Shown piece by piece: positions 1 to 12,616 of a stretch of 64,000 nucleotides of DNA. Source of the stretch: Urophycis tenuis (Eukaryota; Chordata; Actinopteri; Gadiformes; Phycidae). The translations under genes were made by a program, and so were the position numbers. How positions within the stretch are numbered: position 1 is the first letter of the stretch; the number at the start of each line of letters is the position of its first letter. The stretch is taken from positions 6,473,185 through 6,537,184 of the forward strand of contig JAXIVH010000013.1 of assembly GCA_036785325.1 (NCBI GenBank), given 5' to 3'. Below the pieces are notes generated by a model, which saw only the letters and a program-made list of their open reading frames with translations, made no database searches and was not told the DNA's origin.

Positions 1-2340
1 TACAACAGACAAGTGGCTTATTATTTGACAGTAGATAACCCTGTCTTTGTTTCACTGTGTCTATTAGTCATTTGATGTCCTGGCTTGTCATGTCGTAGAC
101 CGGGGCTGCTTGATGAAATCGTTGGGCAGATGGGCGTCATGACGGACGTGTGAAAAAATGACGGATGTGTGAAAAATGTCCTGACCGGCCGTTACGCCTT
201 CCTGGTTCCACTTGGTACGTCTCAAGAAGACAGGAAGTGGTTGACTGGATTCTTGAGTCAGAGGCGAGGAGTGTTGACCGTTTTCAGCTTTGCAGGGCAG
301 CACAGTGATTTAAAAATGGCTTTCAGTCTCTCTAATCCTGAATCTAAAGAAGACAAAGTGTCTCATTTATACCAAGAAAGCCCTTGAAGCTGGACCCGCT
401 TGTCTTCTGCGAGACAAGCCATGTGTCCAGGCCTGGGGTTGAGCCAAGACATTCATCTAGATTAACGATTCTATCACTCTGGATCCTAGCAACAGTCTCA
501 AAAGATTTATAGACATATTTTTTCAAGATGGTTATTTTTCCCCAGCCTTGATGACCGTATCATCAGAAACCCCCCCCCCCAAAAAACCCACATCTTGTTA
601 CGCTACAGGCAACTCAAGACTGCCGCAAAGACACTAGCATGGAGTCATTTTGCTGATGCATCCAATAGGATCCCAAAATAGTGTGAACTGGAACAACAGA
701 GAAAGGGGAAGTTGAGGAAGGTCAAAGGTCAGAGAAAAACAGCCGAGTCGACGCGGTTGTTCCAAGTCTGATTTAGGGACCCCCTGTCAGAGGGGAGAGG
801 GCCCAGCTGCTCTTTAGACTGACTGGACACAACTGCTCAATTGGAAATGATGATGACCAACTTTACTTATTTAAAGAGGCATTGTGTATATTTTTGAGTG
901 CTGTTTGTAATGTTTAGTTATAAACCTAAATATATACAGTATATATTATATATTTATATTTTATAATGCGGTTTGTATCATACCCTGAATATAGGTCAGG
1001 ATACACAGAGAAGATGTTTAACATAATTTATTATTACATTCATTGGCAGATAAACTACTTCCAATGAACACAAACAAGCCGAACCCATGTCTGGAAGTGT
1101 GTAGGTTGTGGGTTCGGACCAGGTTTGATCAGACTGTACCAGGCTGGGTTTGCCACACACCTGTTGGTCAGGAATGGCAGAAATGCCATGCCGGTGCTTT
1201 GGGGCTTGGGTGGCTACGTGGACAAATGGTCCTGAAAGCATCCTTTGTTGTGGGCCTAATGTGAGGTCCCCCCCCATACTACTTCTATATCAGTGGGGCA
1301 CTCACCCAGTAGCCCAGCTGTCCTAATGATCTCAACTGTAAAACCATTGTTTGAAATGTAACCTGGTCAGATCTCGGGTTATGTCATCAAACAACATTTG
1401 TCAACAAATGCTGTGCACTTTACACGCAAACTACATCCAGATACACGCTACGTGGCTTCCACCAGAGCTCCACAAACAGGAGCTCATGGCTGCCACTTGA
1501 GCAGAGGAGTGTTCTGAGATGCTTATCAGACAAGTAGGAGGGATGGGAAGTGGGGGGGGGGGGGGACGACGACATAGCAAGCGTTCTGCTCTGAAACCTT
1601 TGCCCTGGCGGCCTGCACCCTACCATGCTCTCTGCGGCCGACGAGACTGCTGGACGAGAGGGGCTTGGGTGAGCGGTGAGACTCTTGAGGAGGAAGGAGG
1701 GGGAGGGGCCTCTGATGACTGTGCCTCTTCCTGTTTGGTTCTTGTCTGGTGATGATGTCATGCTAAGCGACACACAAAGCAGCTGCATGTGTAAACAGAT
1801 GTGGAGACGCTAATGTATCCACGTATCCACATCTGATTAACTGATTAAGTGTTGGCCAGAAGTGTGTGTGTGTGTGTGTGTGCGTGCACATAAGCATGTT
1901 GACTTGCAGTATGTTTGTATTTACTCACTCTCCTCTTAGTATAAGCTTGATATGCAGTTTAGAACCAACAGTGAGCTTGGCTCTTGAGTGTAATTTTTGC
2001 GGCCTCACATGCCATTGTGAGGATCTGAAAGACAAGTTGCTGAAGTAAAGCAACTTTGCATTTGTCAAAATCAAACAAACATGTGGCTTGCATTCATCTG
2101 TCATCAGGGTATGTTTTATAGTCTCTATAGCTTTTCTTTGCCATTGAGTCCTACCTAAAAGGTTGACATTGTATGATGTTTGTCCTGTGTTGATGAGGGT
2201 TCAATGTAGCTTTTAGGGTATTGTTAGTCTGTTGGTTTTTTCCCTTTTGAGGAATAGTTTTGCTCCTAATTAAGTCTCTGGAAATGTGAAATCACTGAAG
2301 CAGCTTAGCAGAATTTGAACAGTACATAAAGATCCTTTGC
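1..2340. other. Non-coding upstream flank, no gene recognised
   Basis: No exon with both a convincing splice site and a recognisable peptide was found on either strand. The stretch holds an AT-rich patch near 920-970, a G run near 1,550-1,565 and a short (TG)n at about 1,862-1,883. It could contain 5' untranslated exons or promoter of the Rab-GAP gene that begins at 3,666, but nothing in the sequence proves this. Confidence 0.4.
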
Positions 2341-2348
2341 CCTGTGGG

Positions 2349-3235
2349 CAGGGGTGAAAGTAGTTTTTATTTCTTACCGATACTATCATATTGACCCATA
2401 GTGCGAGCACAGAGCGCGCACCGAAAAATACACTTCATTATTTATTGTAGTCTACTTATCAAGCATTCACTTGGACTTCTTATCCCTCTAGTACTTTTTT
2501 ATCACACTACTATGTCACTCTTTCATCCCCCTGTATCCGTTTTTGATTACAAATAAATTAAACACATCATTTCAACAACACAATCATTTTGATCACATTA
2601 TTTTTTGCTGAACAGTTGAAAACTATCTCGACTTTTCATTTTTGACAGTGGAACAGAACCGAAAAGTGAAAGTATAGGTAAAACACTCTGCTTTTTTTGT
2701 TTGGAAGACTTTGCAACAAACATATGTCTGCTGAAACACTTTTGATTACCAGCTGCGCACGTTGGCACAAGATCTGGTTGAGCCGTATATACGCGCTGTG
2801 TAGCTGGCTCGTTGTCTGTCCAGAGAAACACTGCACATATAAAAACAGCATATTGAAACATCAACATATTTTTATGTATATGTTGTTTTTATTTTGGGCG
2901 ACTTTGCAACAAACGTCTGTCCACTAAAACACTTTGGATGCCAGCTGCGCACGTTGGCGCAAGATGGTTACGCAGTACGCACGCGCTATCTTGCTGTTGT
3001 CTGTCGAGTGAAACACTGCACGGAAGGTTCAGAGAAAGTTCAGAACCAGTTGTATGCAATGTATATTGGAGAAAACGTGTTGCTTCTGGTGATTTGACAT
3101 TAGCAGGTGTGTTGTCATGCGAAAGGTTTTTTTTTTTTTTTTTCAGAGACAGTATATTTTTCTTTCCGGTAGGCCTACGGCGTACCCCCTCCATATCTTT
3201 TAGTGGTTCGCCGTACCGGCTTACTTTCAACCCTG
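2349..3235. mobile_element. Non-autonomous hAT-type DNA transposon with 8-bp target duplication
   Basis: The ends are inverted repeats: CAGGGGTGAAAGTA on the left, and CAGGGTTGAAAGTA when the right end is read on the minus strand. The identical 8-mer CCTGTGGG flanks the element at 2,341-2,348 and 3,236-3,243, which is the target-site duplication expected of hAT transposases. No transposase ORF is present. Inside, a segment of over 100 bp containing CCAGCTGCGCACGTTGGC occurs twice in direct orientation (about 2,700-2,850 and 2,885-3,015). A T-run lies near 3,127-3,143. It lies just upstream of the first coding exon of the Rab-GAP gene. Confidence 0.88.
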
Positions 3236-3665
3236 CCTGTGGGTCAAAGTAACCGTGATGTGACCACTCAGTGAAAGTATCTTGATGCTGTTATCTTAAG
3301 TGCCCGTAACACCCAAGTGAATACCATTCTTGCTGCCATAATAGAGCACATTTCTCAGTAAAGCATCTGTCCTAAACTTAGAAGAGATGCATTTTGGTCC
3401 TCACAGATTTCATTCGCGATGGAGGTCATATTTAGTGGGATCATCAATGTTTTTTTTGTCAATATCGGAGTTAAGCATGTTTATTTGAATGTCGTGCTCG
3501 TCAAGTTGGATGGACATGAGGACACGGATACAAATATTGCTGTGCGCACATGTTTTCCTTTTCAGATCTTAGATGGCAAAGTTATGGTCATGAAGCATTT
3601 CTTCACGTTTTCATGGATTTTATTGCATGATCGATCAGTGTCCTTTGTTTCCACCAGAGACGGAC

Positions 3666-4773
3666 ATGAAGAAGGACATAGAGTCACTGATAGCAGAGGA
3701 ACGTGCTGAAATCATCATCAAATATGACAAGGTTTGTACATGGAACACCTCATCAGTCTGGGTTAGAAGATCCTATCCGTCTCCACTGACGGAAATAACA
3801 CGGTTCCAGAGATGTGTTTCATAGACTTGTCATCTCGAAGGTCATTTTAATGAGAATAAAGTCTGTATTAGAACATAAGGTTCCAGGCAGCCTATCTCTT
3901 AAAGGAAAAGAGTATAGTATCTGATGAGAACATTCAATGCCATGAACCACAGTTGACTAGAGAAGAATATTGTGATGTGTTCTTCCACATCGTATCCAGC
4001 CAGACCTTGTAGCTTATAAGAGGACCAGCAGCCAGTGGCAGCTGCTAAAATGTAGGGCAGACTGTTCCAGGTCACTGGTGCCAAAGGACATAGACGTCCA
4101 GAGACTCGGGCCGTTCATCTTGGTGTGCAGCCGTCGTTTACTTGGAGATATTTGTCGTCCCTGAGCAGCAGACCTTTGTTTTATTTGATGTTCTTCTACA
4201 TACACACCATTACTTCTCCTCAGAGTCCCTGGTCCCAGAAAGCTCGAAGGAAATTATTTGGGAGGGAAGTTGAGATTTAGTTTTCCCTGTCTGCCTTGAG
4301 TGTGATCTGTGAGTTCGACTTTAGACTGGGGACGAGACGGTCAATATAAGATAATACTAATAATAATAATACGTTTTATTTAAAAGTGCCTTTCAGGTCA
4401 CTCAAGGACACTGTACAGACAGAATGAATTAGAATCACCGAGTGAAAAATACAAATCACATGATGAAATCGACCATGGTAAAAAAAAAAAGATCAACATA
4501 ATAAGATGAAATAAATATAAATAGGGCAAGTATAACAGGAAGCATGGAGGTTAGAGGGAGTAGGCAGTCCGGAAAAGGTGGTTTTTTAGGCGTGATTTAA
4601 AAAGACAAATTCTTAAAAAGACACTTGTATTCCCTCTAGTGTGGTTTGTAGTCCCCATAGTACAGATTATTAGAGCTCAAATATTGAATCTGGTGTACTT
4701 CTTAGACGAACAAAATTACATTATTACTTCTGCATGCGTATTTTGTCACATGTTGGGACATCGCACATTCATA

Positions 4774-4810
<37 letters not shown>

Positions 4811-7800
4811 GGCAGGCAGGAGGGCGTCGACCCATGGGAGGATGCAGACTACAAGGTCTATAAAGTCACCGACCGCTTCGGCTTCATGCAGTAAGTGTGA
4901 CCTGAGCTCCGACCCTGAGACCCCGAGAACCCTCGGAACAGAACACTTGGCTCCGGTCAATGTACTTTGTTGTTCTTTTTCCACCTCTATCGCCATGGTT
5001 ATTGGGATTTTTTTCATAATGCGGTGCAGAAAAACATCAGAAAACGACACCAACACTAGTGTTGTGTCTAGTGCACGGCACACTTTTGATTTGGTTGCCG
5101 GTCAGATTCCTCCATGTTATGTGGTTTGTTTTGAGTTGTATTCTACCCCCTGCCCCTCTTGGCCAGCGCCCCCCTTTACAAAATAGATTTTGAATCTAAA
5201 TGTGTTTCAACCTGGATAGTAAAGGATTAATGAAATCACAAACAGCCCTGAAGCAATCGTGCGTCGTGTATTCATGCAGAGTGATTGCGTTGCATGCAGT
5301 GGGCGATGCCTGTTCCCTTGATATTACTGAATATTTTACATGAATGGAATCTGGATTTGATTCTAATGCTGTAAATGTTGATCACGTGTTTCCCTTCCCA
5401 GTGAGGAGGAACTGCCAAGACCCAGTGTTCTGGAGGAGAAGGTATCAGCTGTTTGATTTTAATGCTTTACTTTCCATCTGATTTCCTGCCTCGGCATCCT
5501 ACTTGTTTGAATGAAGTGCGAGCAGAATTCGGTTTGACTGTTTTCTGATTTCTAGCAAAACCAACTGGAAGTGGAGAGGGCGGAGAAGTGGGTGAAAATG
5601 GGGAAAAACTGGGACAAGTACAAACACAGTGACAAGGTGTGTGATGAATACACACGTATTACAACACGCTAAGACAAGTACAGACACGGTGATGAACACA
5701 CATGTATAACAACACACTAAGACAAGTACAGACACGGTGATGAACACACATGTATAACAACACGCTAACATGAGTACAGACACAGTGATGAGGTGTGTGA
5801 TGGAACACATGTATGACAACACGCTAACATGAGTACAGACACAGTGATGAGGTGTGTGATGGAACACATGTATGACAACACGCTAAGACGAGTACAGACA
5901 CAGTGACGAGGTATGTGATGAAACACACACATATGACAACACACTAAGACGAGTACAGACAGTGATGAACACACACGTATGGGAACACGCCAACCCGTAC
6001 CCACCCAGCACCCACATCTTTCTCTCTTGTCATGTATAGGACATACAGTATGTGTGCGTAGTGTATTTCTGTCAGGCGTGTTGACGTGACTGAGTCGGCT
6101 CTGTTTGTGTCAGATGGCGAAGCGCGTGTACAAGGGCATCCCTCTGAAGCTGCGGAGCCAGGCCTGGGCCCTGCTGCTGGACCTGGAGAAGGTCAAGAAG
6201 GACAACCCCGGGAAGTACGAGGTACATGCAGGGCGTTATTCACAGTTCTTATCACAGCTGTAGCCCACATGCAGCGGGACAGGGAAACGGGACACACACA
6301 CGTGGAACTACTGGTTGTTTCTGACTGTCCTTCCCTCTCTGTCCCCCCCCCCCCGCCGTTCCAGAAAATGAAACTGCAAGCGCGGAACTTCTCCACGGAG
6401 ATCAAGCAGATCGACCTGGACGTCAACAGAACCTTCCGGAACCACATCATGTTCAGGGAGCGCTTCGGGGTCATGTAAGACCCACCGCCCTACCGCCCTA
6501 CCGCTCTACCGCCCTACCTAGGCTAGGCTGCTAGTCTGGCAAGTAGGAACCTTAAAGGGGAACCATCACACTCTGGGTGTGCACATCCAGGCCCTTCACC
6601 CGGGGTTTATTCTACAAGCAGGTCTCTGGGAAACACCCGAGTGTGATAGTTCCCCTTTAAAAAAAAAACCAGAAAAACAACGCAACGTCTCACTGGGAGT
6701 TTTTACTCGTAGTGAAACTCACTGGAAGTAGATTAACTGTTTTAGAGGAAAGATGTGCCATAGAGGAAACACCTGTCTGGTCCTTCAGAGGAATGCGTAC
6801 GTGTGCAGGTGGCTGTTACGGTGGGGGGAGAGAGAGGGGGAGGGAGGGGGGAAAGAGAGGGGGAGGGAGGGTGGGAGGGAGCATTGGGGACTGGTCATGA
6901 CTCAATGACTTGGCAGATGTCTGATGCTTCACCTAAGCGTCATTCTCAAAATGTACAACTGCGAGTTGGCGGCAAATAGTACATGCCATCATAGATGGCA
7001 TCAGAAAGCATGATGTGTGTGTGTGTGTGTGTGTTTGCACTACAAGGGTACAGAGGAAGACGAGGCAGAGCTGGGTGACGAAGAGGCCAACAAACCACAC
7101 GCACGCATCACACATGTATTCACTCTACACTCTCGCTCTCTCTCATACAGATGCCACAAAACGGGAGTTGTTTCCTTTCGATGGTTAACTCAACTTCCTG
7201 TTCAGTAAGCTGCACCCTTACCAGAAAAAAAAAAAAAAAACCTTGCCATGCGCCACACAGCAACGCGTTTTACGGCAAGAGCAGCACGAGACGACACACC
7301 GGCGGGATTCTGACGTGAAATCGGATGATTACCATTAAAGAAACGGCACAGCGGCTCCCCGAGGCTGTCGCCACGGCACCCCACGGTGAACCGTTGAGTT
7401 CACCGGCTGCCGCGAATCAACATGGCTTTGGTCTTGTAGTAAAAGAAACAGGCCTCCCACACACGTTCGCAGCTCACCGCTTCAGAAATGTCAATGCTTG
7501 GTGGCTTGGGCTTCAGATCATAATGAAACAAATACTTTAGATTAGATCCCCCCCCCCCCCCCCCCTTCAGGCAAAACAAGCTCATTGGGTAGCCTGTGAT
7601 GGACGTACTCATTGAAAATGTGAGTAAAAGCATCCCTAGTTGCGACCCTATTGGCCACAAATTAAATGCCACCGACCTCTAAAGGTGTGATGGAGTGCTG
7701 CTTGGCACCGGTACCATAAGTTTTTCTCCTCCACCTGGTACCCTAAGTACTTCTCCATCACCCCCCGGTACCATAAGTACTTCTTCTCCTCCACCCCGGT

Positions 7801-10800
7801 ACCATAATTTCTCCTCCACCCCCCCAGTACCATAAGGACTTCTCCTCCACCTCCCAGTACCATAAGTTCTTCTCCTCCACCCCCCCAGTACCATAAGGAC
7901 TTCTCCTCCACCCCGGTACCATAAGTACTTCTCCTCCACCCCGGTACCATAAGTTCTTCTCCAGGTGTAAATCTAAACACAAACACACTTAAAGCTGCTC
8001 CTTCCTGCTCAGCTGTGGGCTACTTCCCTGCTACCCCCCCCCCCCCCCCCCTCCACACACACACACACACACACCCTCTAACGGGGACCTATTTAAGGCC
8101 AGCTTCCTGTCTCTGTCCGTGTCTGCAGCACATCTGTTTACTGTCCAGCTCAGAGGCTGGATGGGGGGCAGTTTGATCAGCATCTGTAGTGGATCCATTC
8201 ACACATCCCTGGGCTCATCTGTTAGATGTTCACATGCTTTAACGCATACTGACGCACACACACACACACTCACACACGAAAAACCCTGATTGTCTGGTCT
8301 GTTCGCATGTTTTGATTCCTGTCGGCGCATGCAAATATGCATTTTCGTGCACTCTCACACACGCTAAACATTTCCACATACCACAAATGCTTAGCGTCGG
8401 ACTCGCTATCGCTAGACTCGTGCCAGAGGAGTGAGTGGCGGTGTGTGTGAGGATGTGGCCGAGTTCAGCCAGCCCCGCGCCCCCCCCCCCCCCCCCCTCC
8501 GCACCCCCTGATGAATACTTGATGAAAGAAGACTGTGATGGGCTAAAAGCTCAGAAGAGGGCAGACCGATCGGAGGAAAGGAACAATGTTGTCAAAGCCA
8601 CCGTTTGTTCAAGAGCTCACAGGATGTGAGCTGGTAGCTATTGTGTTGTGCATGAGCCCATTGTGCGCTGTAGTAGGCGAATGTGTTACAACTCACTAAG
8701 AAGCCATGTAAAGACCAGTGTCGTACCTGGTATCAATGGTATGGTGGTTTAACATATGACACAGCAGTGGTGTGAAAAGGTTTCATTCAGGATTAATGTT
8801 TATTTCTTCATTCTCTCTGCAGGCAGCAGGCCCTGTTTCACGTCCTGGCAGCCTATTCCGTCTACAACACGGTGAGTTTGTGTTTGTCGTGTGTGTGTGC
8901 ATATGTTACATAATGTCTATCAGGGGTGCTTCCTCCTCCGTGGCTGAATAATGAATAGAGCTGCACTGGGAGGCCTCCGGTCTCTGGTCACGCCTCGCCC
9001 GCCCAGGTCAGATGGTTTATTCATGTGCGTGAGTCTAGGCTGAGCGGATGAGCGGTGGCCGTCGCAGTTTAGCCCCGTTTTAGTGCTGAACGTCGGGGGA
9101 AACTCGGCCCTCGCCGCTCACTGATGAAGCTGAGCACACTAAAGCCCAGGCCTGCGGATGTCCCTGCGCCCCGCATTACCCCTCCACTCAGCGTGCCACT
9201 GCCTACTCACCAGGGCAGCCTTTCTCAAGGCTGTTAAAGCCAGGGCCTAATAGTGCTGAACCCTCCGCCTCTGGGCCCAGATTAGACCTACAGAAATGAG
9301 GAAATGTATGTGAATAGATAAACGTAGATATTCACAGCAGATGAACTGCGTGTTGAAATGAAGTGGGGGGGTCAGATCTGTGGCTGGGTTCAGTTTGCAG
9401 AACGATTGACTCGGCTCTGTGGTCGGATGGGTGATGTGAGCACTTGGAGCGCATGTCAACAAACAGGATGTACGACTACTGGAGAGGGCTTGAGAAGCAC
9501 TGGTGTAGGGTGATATCATCCGCAGTATTGATTCCGCATCGCTAACGCTTCAACATAGTCCCAAAACGGATCGTCAAGGCTACAGCGTACAGCACGCATG
9601 GGATCTGATGGCCAATTATGTCATCTGCTGTGACACACTTAACTTGCAAACGCGTCAGTCTCTCTCGCCTGAATGAAATTATTGTAGATATTAATGGTGA
9701 AAGAATTGGCTGTTAACACCCTTCACTAATTAAAATGACACTGAGCCACGTGTGTTTGATGGAAGTGTAAATATTGTCCAAAATAGAGGATGGATACCCG
9801 ACTCGAGCCCGAATTTTGAAATTATGCTCGGGTTCGGGTCGGGCACGGTCACATCTGCGTGATTTGAAGTTTTTAGTTTACCCGCACATTAACCCGCGCA
9901 TGTTGCGCTCATCTGTTTGTTGACATTTCCAAATGCCTTGCAGTTGCTTAATAAAGGCGGGCTTTCATAAACACAGACATAAATGTGTCATTAGTATTAA
10001 GAAAAAGTTTTGATGGCTGTCGGGCTCGGGGCGGGTTACCGACCGGTTAGCGTTCTGTCGGACCCGGGCCGGGGCTCGGGACAGAAAATTCCGGCCCGAT
10101 CCGCACTCGAGTCCAAAACCGAATGGACTGTCCTCGCCGTCACTGGATGATGTCCTCCTCTCTGGAGTGGAGGGACGCAGGCCGGGCGCTGTGGCGCTGC
10201 GGTGGGGGCAGGGGCGGCACAAAGCGATGGGGAGGAGGAGGAGAGGCGGGCGGGGGGGGCTTCACTCTTGACTTCTCACGGTGTGCGTCTCTGGGGCTCT
10301 GGTCAGACAGAGGGACGGAGGAGCAGAGGAGGAGTGTTTACCGTTTACACTGTAAAGGGAAAGAATGCGGGGAATGTTTGGCTTAGCCTCCGTGTAACCT
10401 CGTTAATAGCGTCTCTCTGTTGCCATGTATGGCTGTTTGTGGGCCCCTGCCTGGTAGCACAATAAACAAGCGCTAATCAAAACTGATAATGTCACCCGAG
10501 TTCATAGGCTCATAACTGGCAACTGTACGTGGTTTATTAAAAAGAAACAATTGCATTGGCGGGGATCGCAATTCCACAGAGGGGCGTGCGGACGAATAAC
10601 ATTCCGAGTGAAACATCAGGGTGGTAAATCACAGACGCGATGTGATACCACAGCCCCTCTGCCTTCACAGCCCGTCAGACATGCAATGTGTTGACAACGA
10701 CGACGATGATGATGATGATGATGATTTGCACCCCGGTCGCTCGCTCGCTAACCCTCCTGCTGCTGCTGTGGTTCCCCCCCAGGAGGTGAGCTACTGCCAG

Positions 10801-12573
10801 GGGATGAGCCAGGTGGCGGCCGTCCTCCTAATGTTCCTCAACGAGGAGGAGGCCTTCTGGGCCCTCTCCCAGCTGCTCACCAACACCAAGTACGCCATGC
10901 ACGGTAAGCCTACGGCGCCTAGCGTGATGTAGCCCAGGCCACGCGTCCGCCGTCTGTGGCGTGCAGGTAGCCTTCACAGCCTCGTCTCCTCGTCTCATCC
11001 TGTGTGTATTTTCACACTTTCTCCCCCCCTATCTCGTTTTCTCTTTCTCGCCGTTCCTCCACTGATCGCTCGACATTGGAATGCACTGAGTGTACAGGGC
11101 CACACCAGAATGTATTTCCTCAATTGTATTCCGAGCGTGTGAGAAACGCGTGCTCGCAATAGAGACGCGTTTTGCTTGAGACTGCGGGCGTCCGTGAAAT
11201 TAAGGGTCGTACGAATCAAGCCTGGTTTATACTTCTGCGTAGGGATCGCGTCGTGATCACTCAATGGCCACGCCGTTGCTCGGACGCCGTCATGAGCCCG
11301 TGATACTTCTCCGCAAAGGGTCCGCAAAGGGTCCGCAAAGGGTCCGCCGTCCCAACGCGTCGCGTCGACGCGGAAGTATAAACGAAGCATAACTAGGCCT
11401 TCAGTCTTCCTCTTCTTCATCTTCATCTTGCAGGGTTCTTCATCCCCGGCTTCCCCAAACTGCAGCGCTTCCAGAGCCACCACGACCTCATCCTCTCCAA
11501 GATGCTGCCCAGGCTCAAGAAACACCTGGTGAGCACTGTCACACGGTTCATAACAATGGGGATGAAATGATAATGATGTCACGCTGATGCTGCCCAGGCC
11601 CAAGAGACACTCTGTGCGCACTGTCATATGTTTAATAACAATGATGATAGAATGATGCTGCTGCTGCCCAGGCTCAAGAAACATCTGGTCATCACTGTGA
11701 CGTCGGTGATGGCGATAGACACAATGTTTTCATCGGTACATTACTGTCTGATACCTTCTGCTGGGGTTAGGGGAGCACTGCTATCTTATACTATCTATCT
11801 GACTGTGACTGAACTGTCTCCTCCACCCACCAGGACAAGGAGCAGATGCTGACAGGAATCTACACCACCAAGTGGTTTCTGCAGTGCTTCATTGATAGGG
11901 TGAGCCCCGCCCTCCCCAGTACATGTTGCACTATTTCGCACTTCTTCTGGTTAGCTACGAGACTGATTAGTCTAGTCATTACACTGGAATTGCACTTGCA
12001 ACACAGTTGAATGGAATGCAATCTGTTGTTTACCAGACCCCCTTCACACTCACTCTGCGGCTGTGGGACATCTACCTGCTGGAGGGGGAGAAGGTGCTCA
12101 CTGCCTTCGCTTACACCACCCTCAAGCTGCACAGGAGTGAGTACAGGAACGTTTACACACCACCCTCAATCGGCTGGCCGTCTTCATCCAAAGCCACTTG
12201 CAAGGCCGAGAAGAATCAACACATACAATCACAGTTGGGAGCAGCTCCTAAACAAAGAATATGCCAAAAAAAAATCACGTTTCAAGTTTTTCAAGCGGTA
12301 GATCAAGATCTACCGCTTAAATTTTTTTTTATTTTTTTTTATCGTTTTTTATTTTATTTTTTAAATTAATGGTTTCTAGAGGCCTTAAGCTGATAACATG
12401 CAGCTACAGTACAGCTCAGCACAGTGTGTTCTGCACTACCGAACGCCAGAGAATCCCAAATCAGCACAAAAAGTGTGCAGCCTTGCCCAGCCCTACCGTC
12501 CACTCAGTGTGACCGGGGCCAGGTGAGGCTGCTTGAACCAGCCCCATCACACACACACACACACAGACACACA

Positions 12574-12616
<43 letters not shown>

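Noticed and set aside
7679..7988. Tandem array resembling repeats with spacers (CRISPR-like)
   Set aside because: Units are head-to-tail with only a variable C run between them and no unique spacers. It is an intronic minisatellite of a vertebrate gene.
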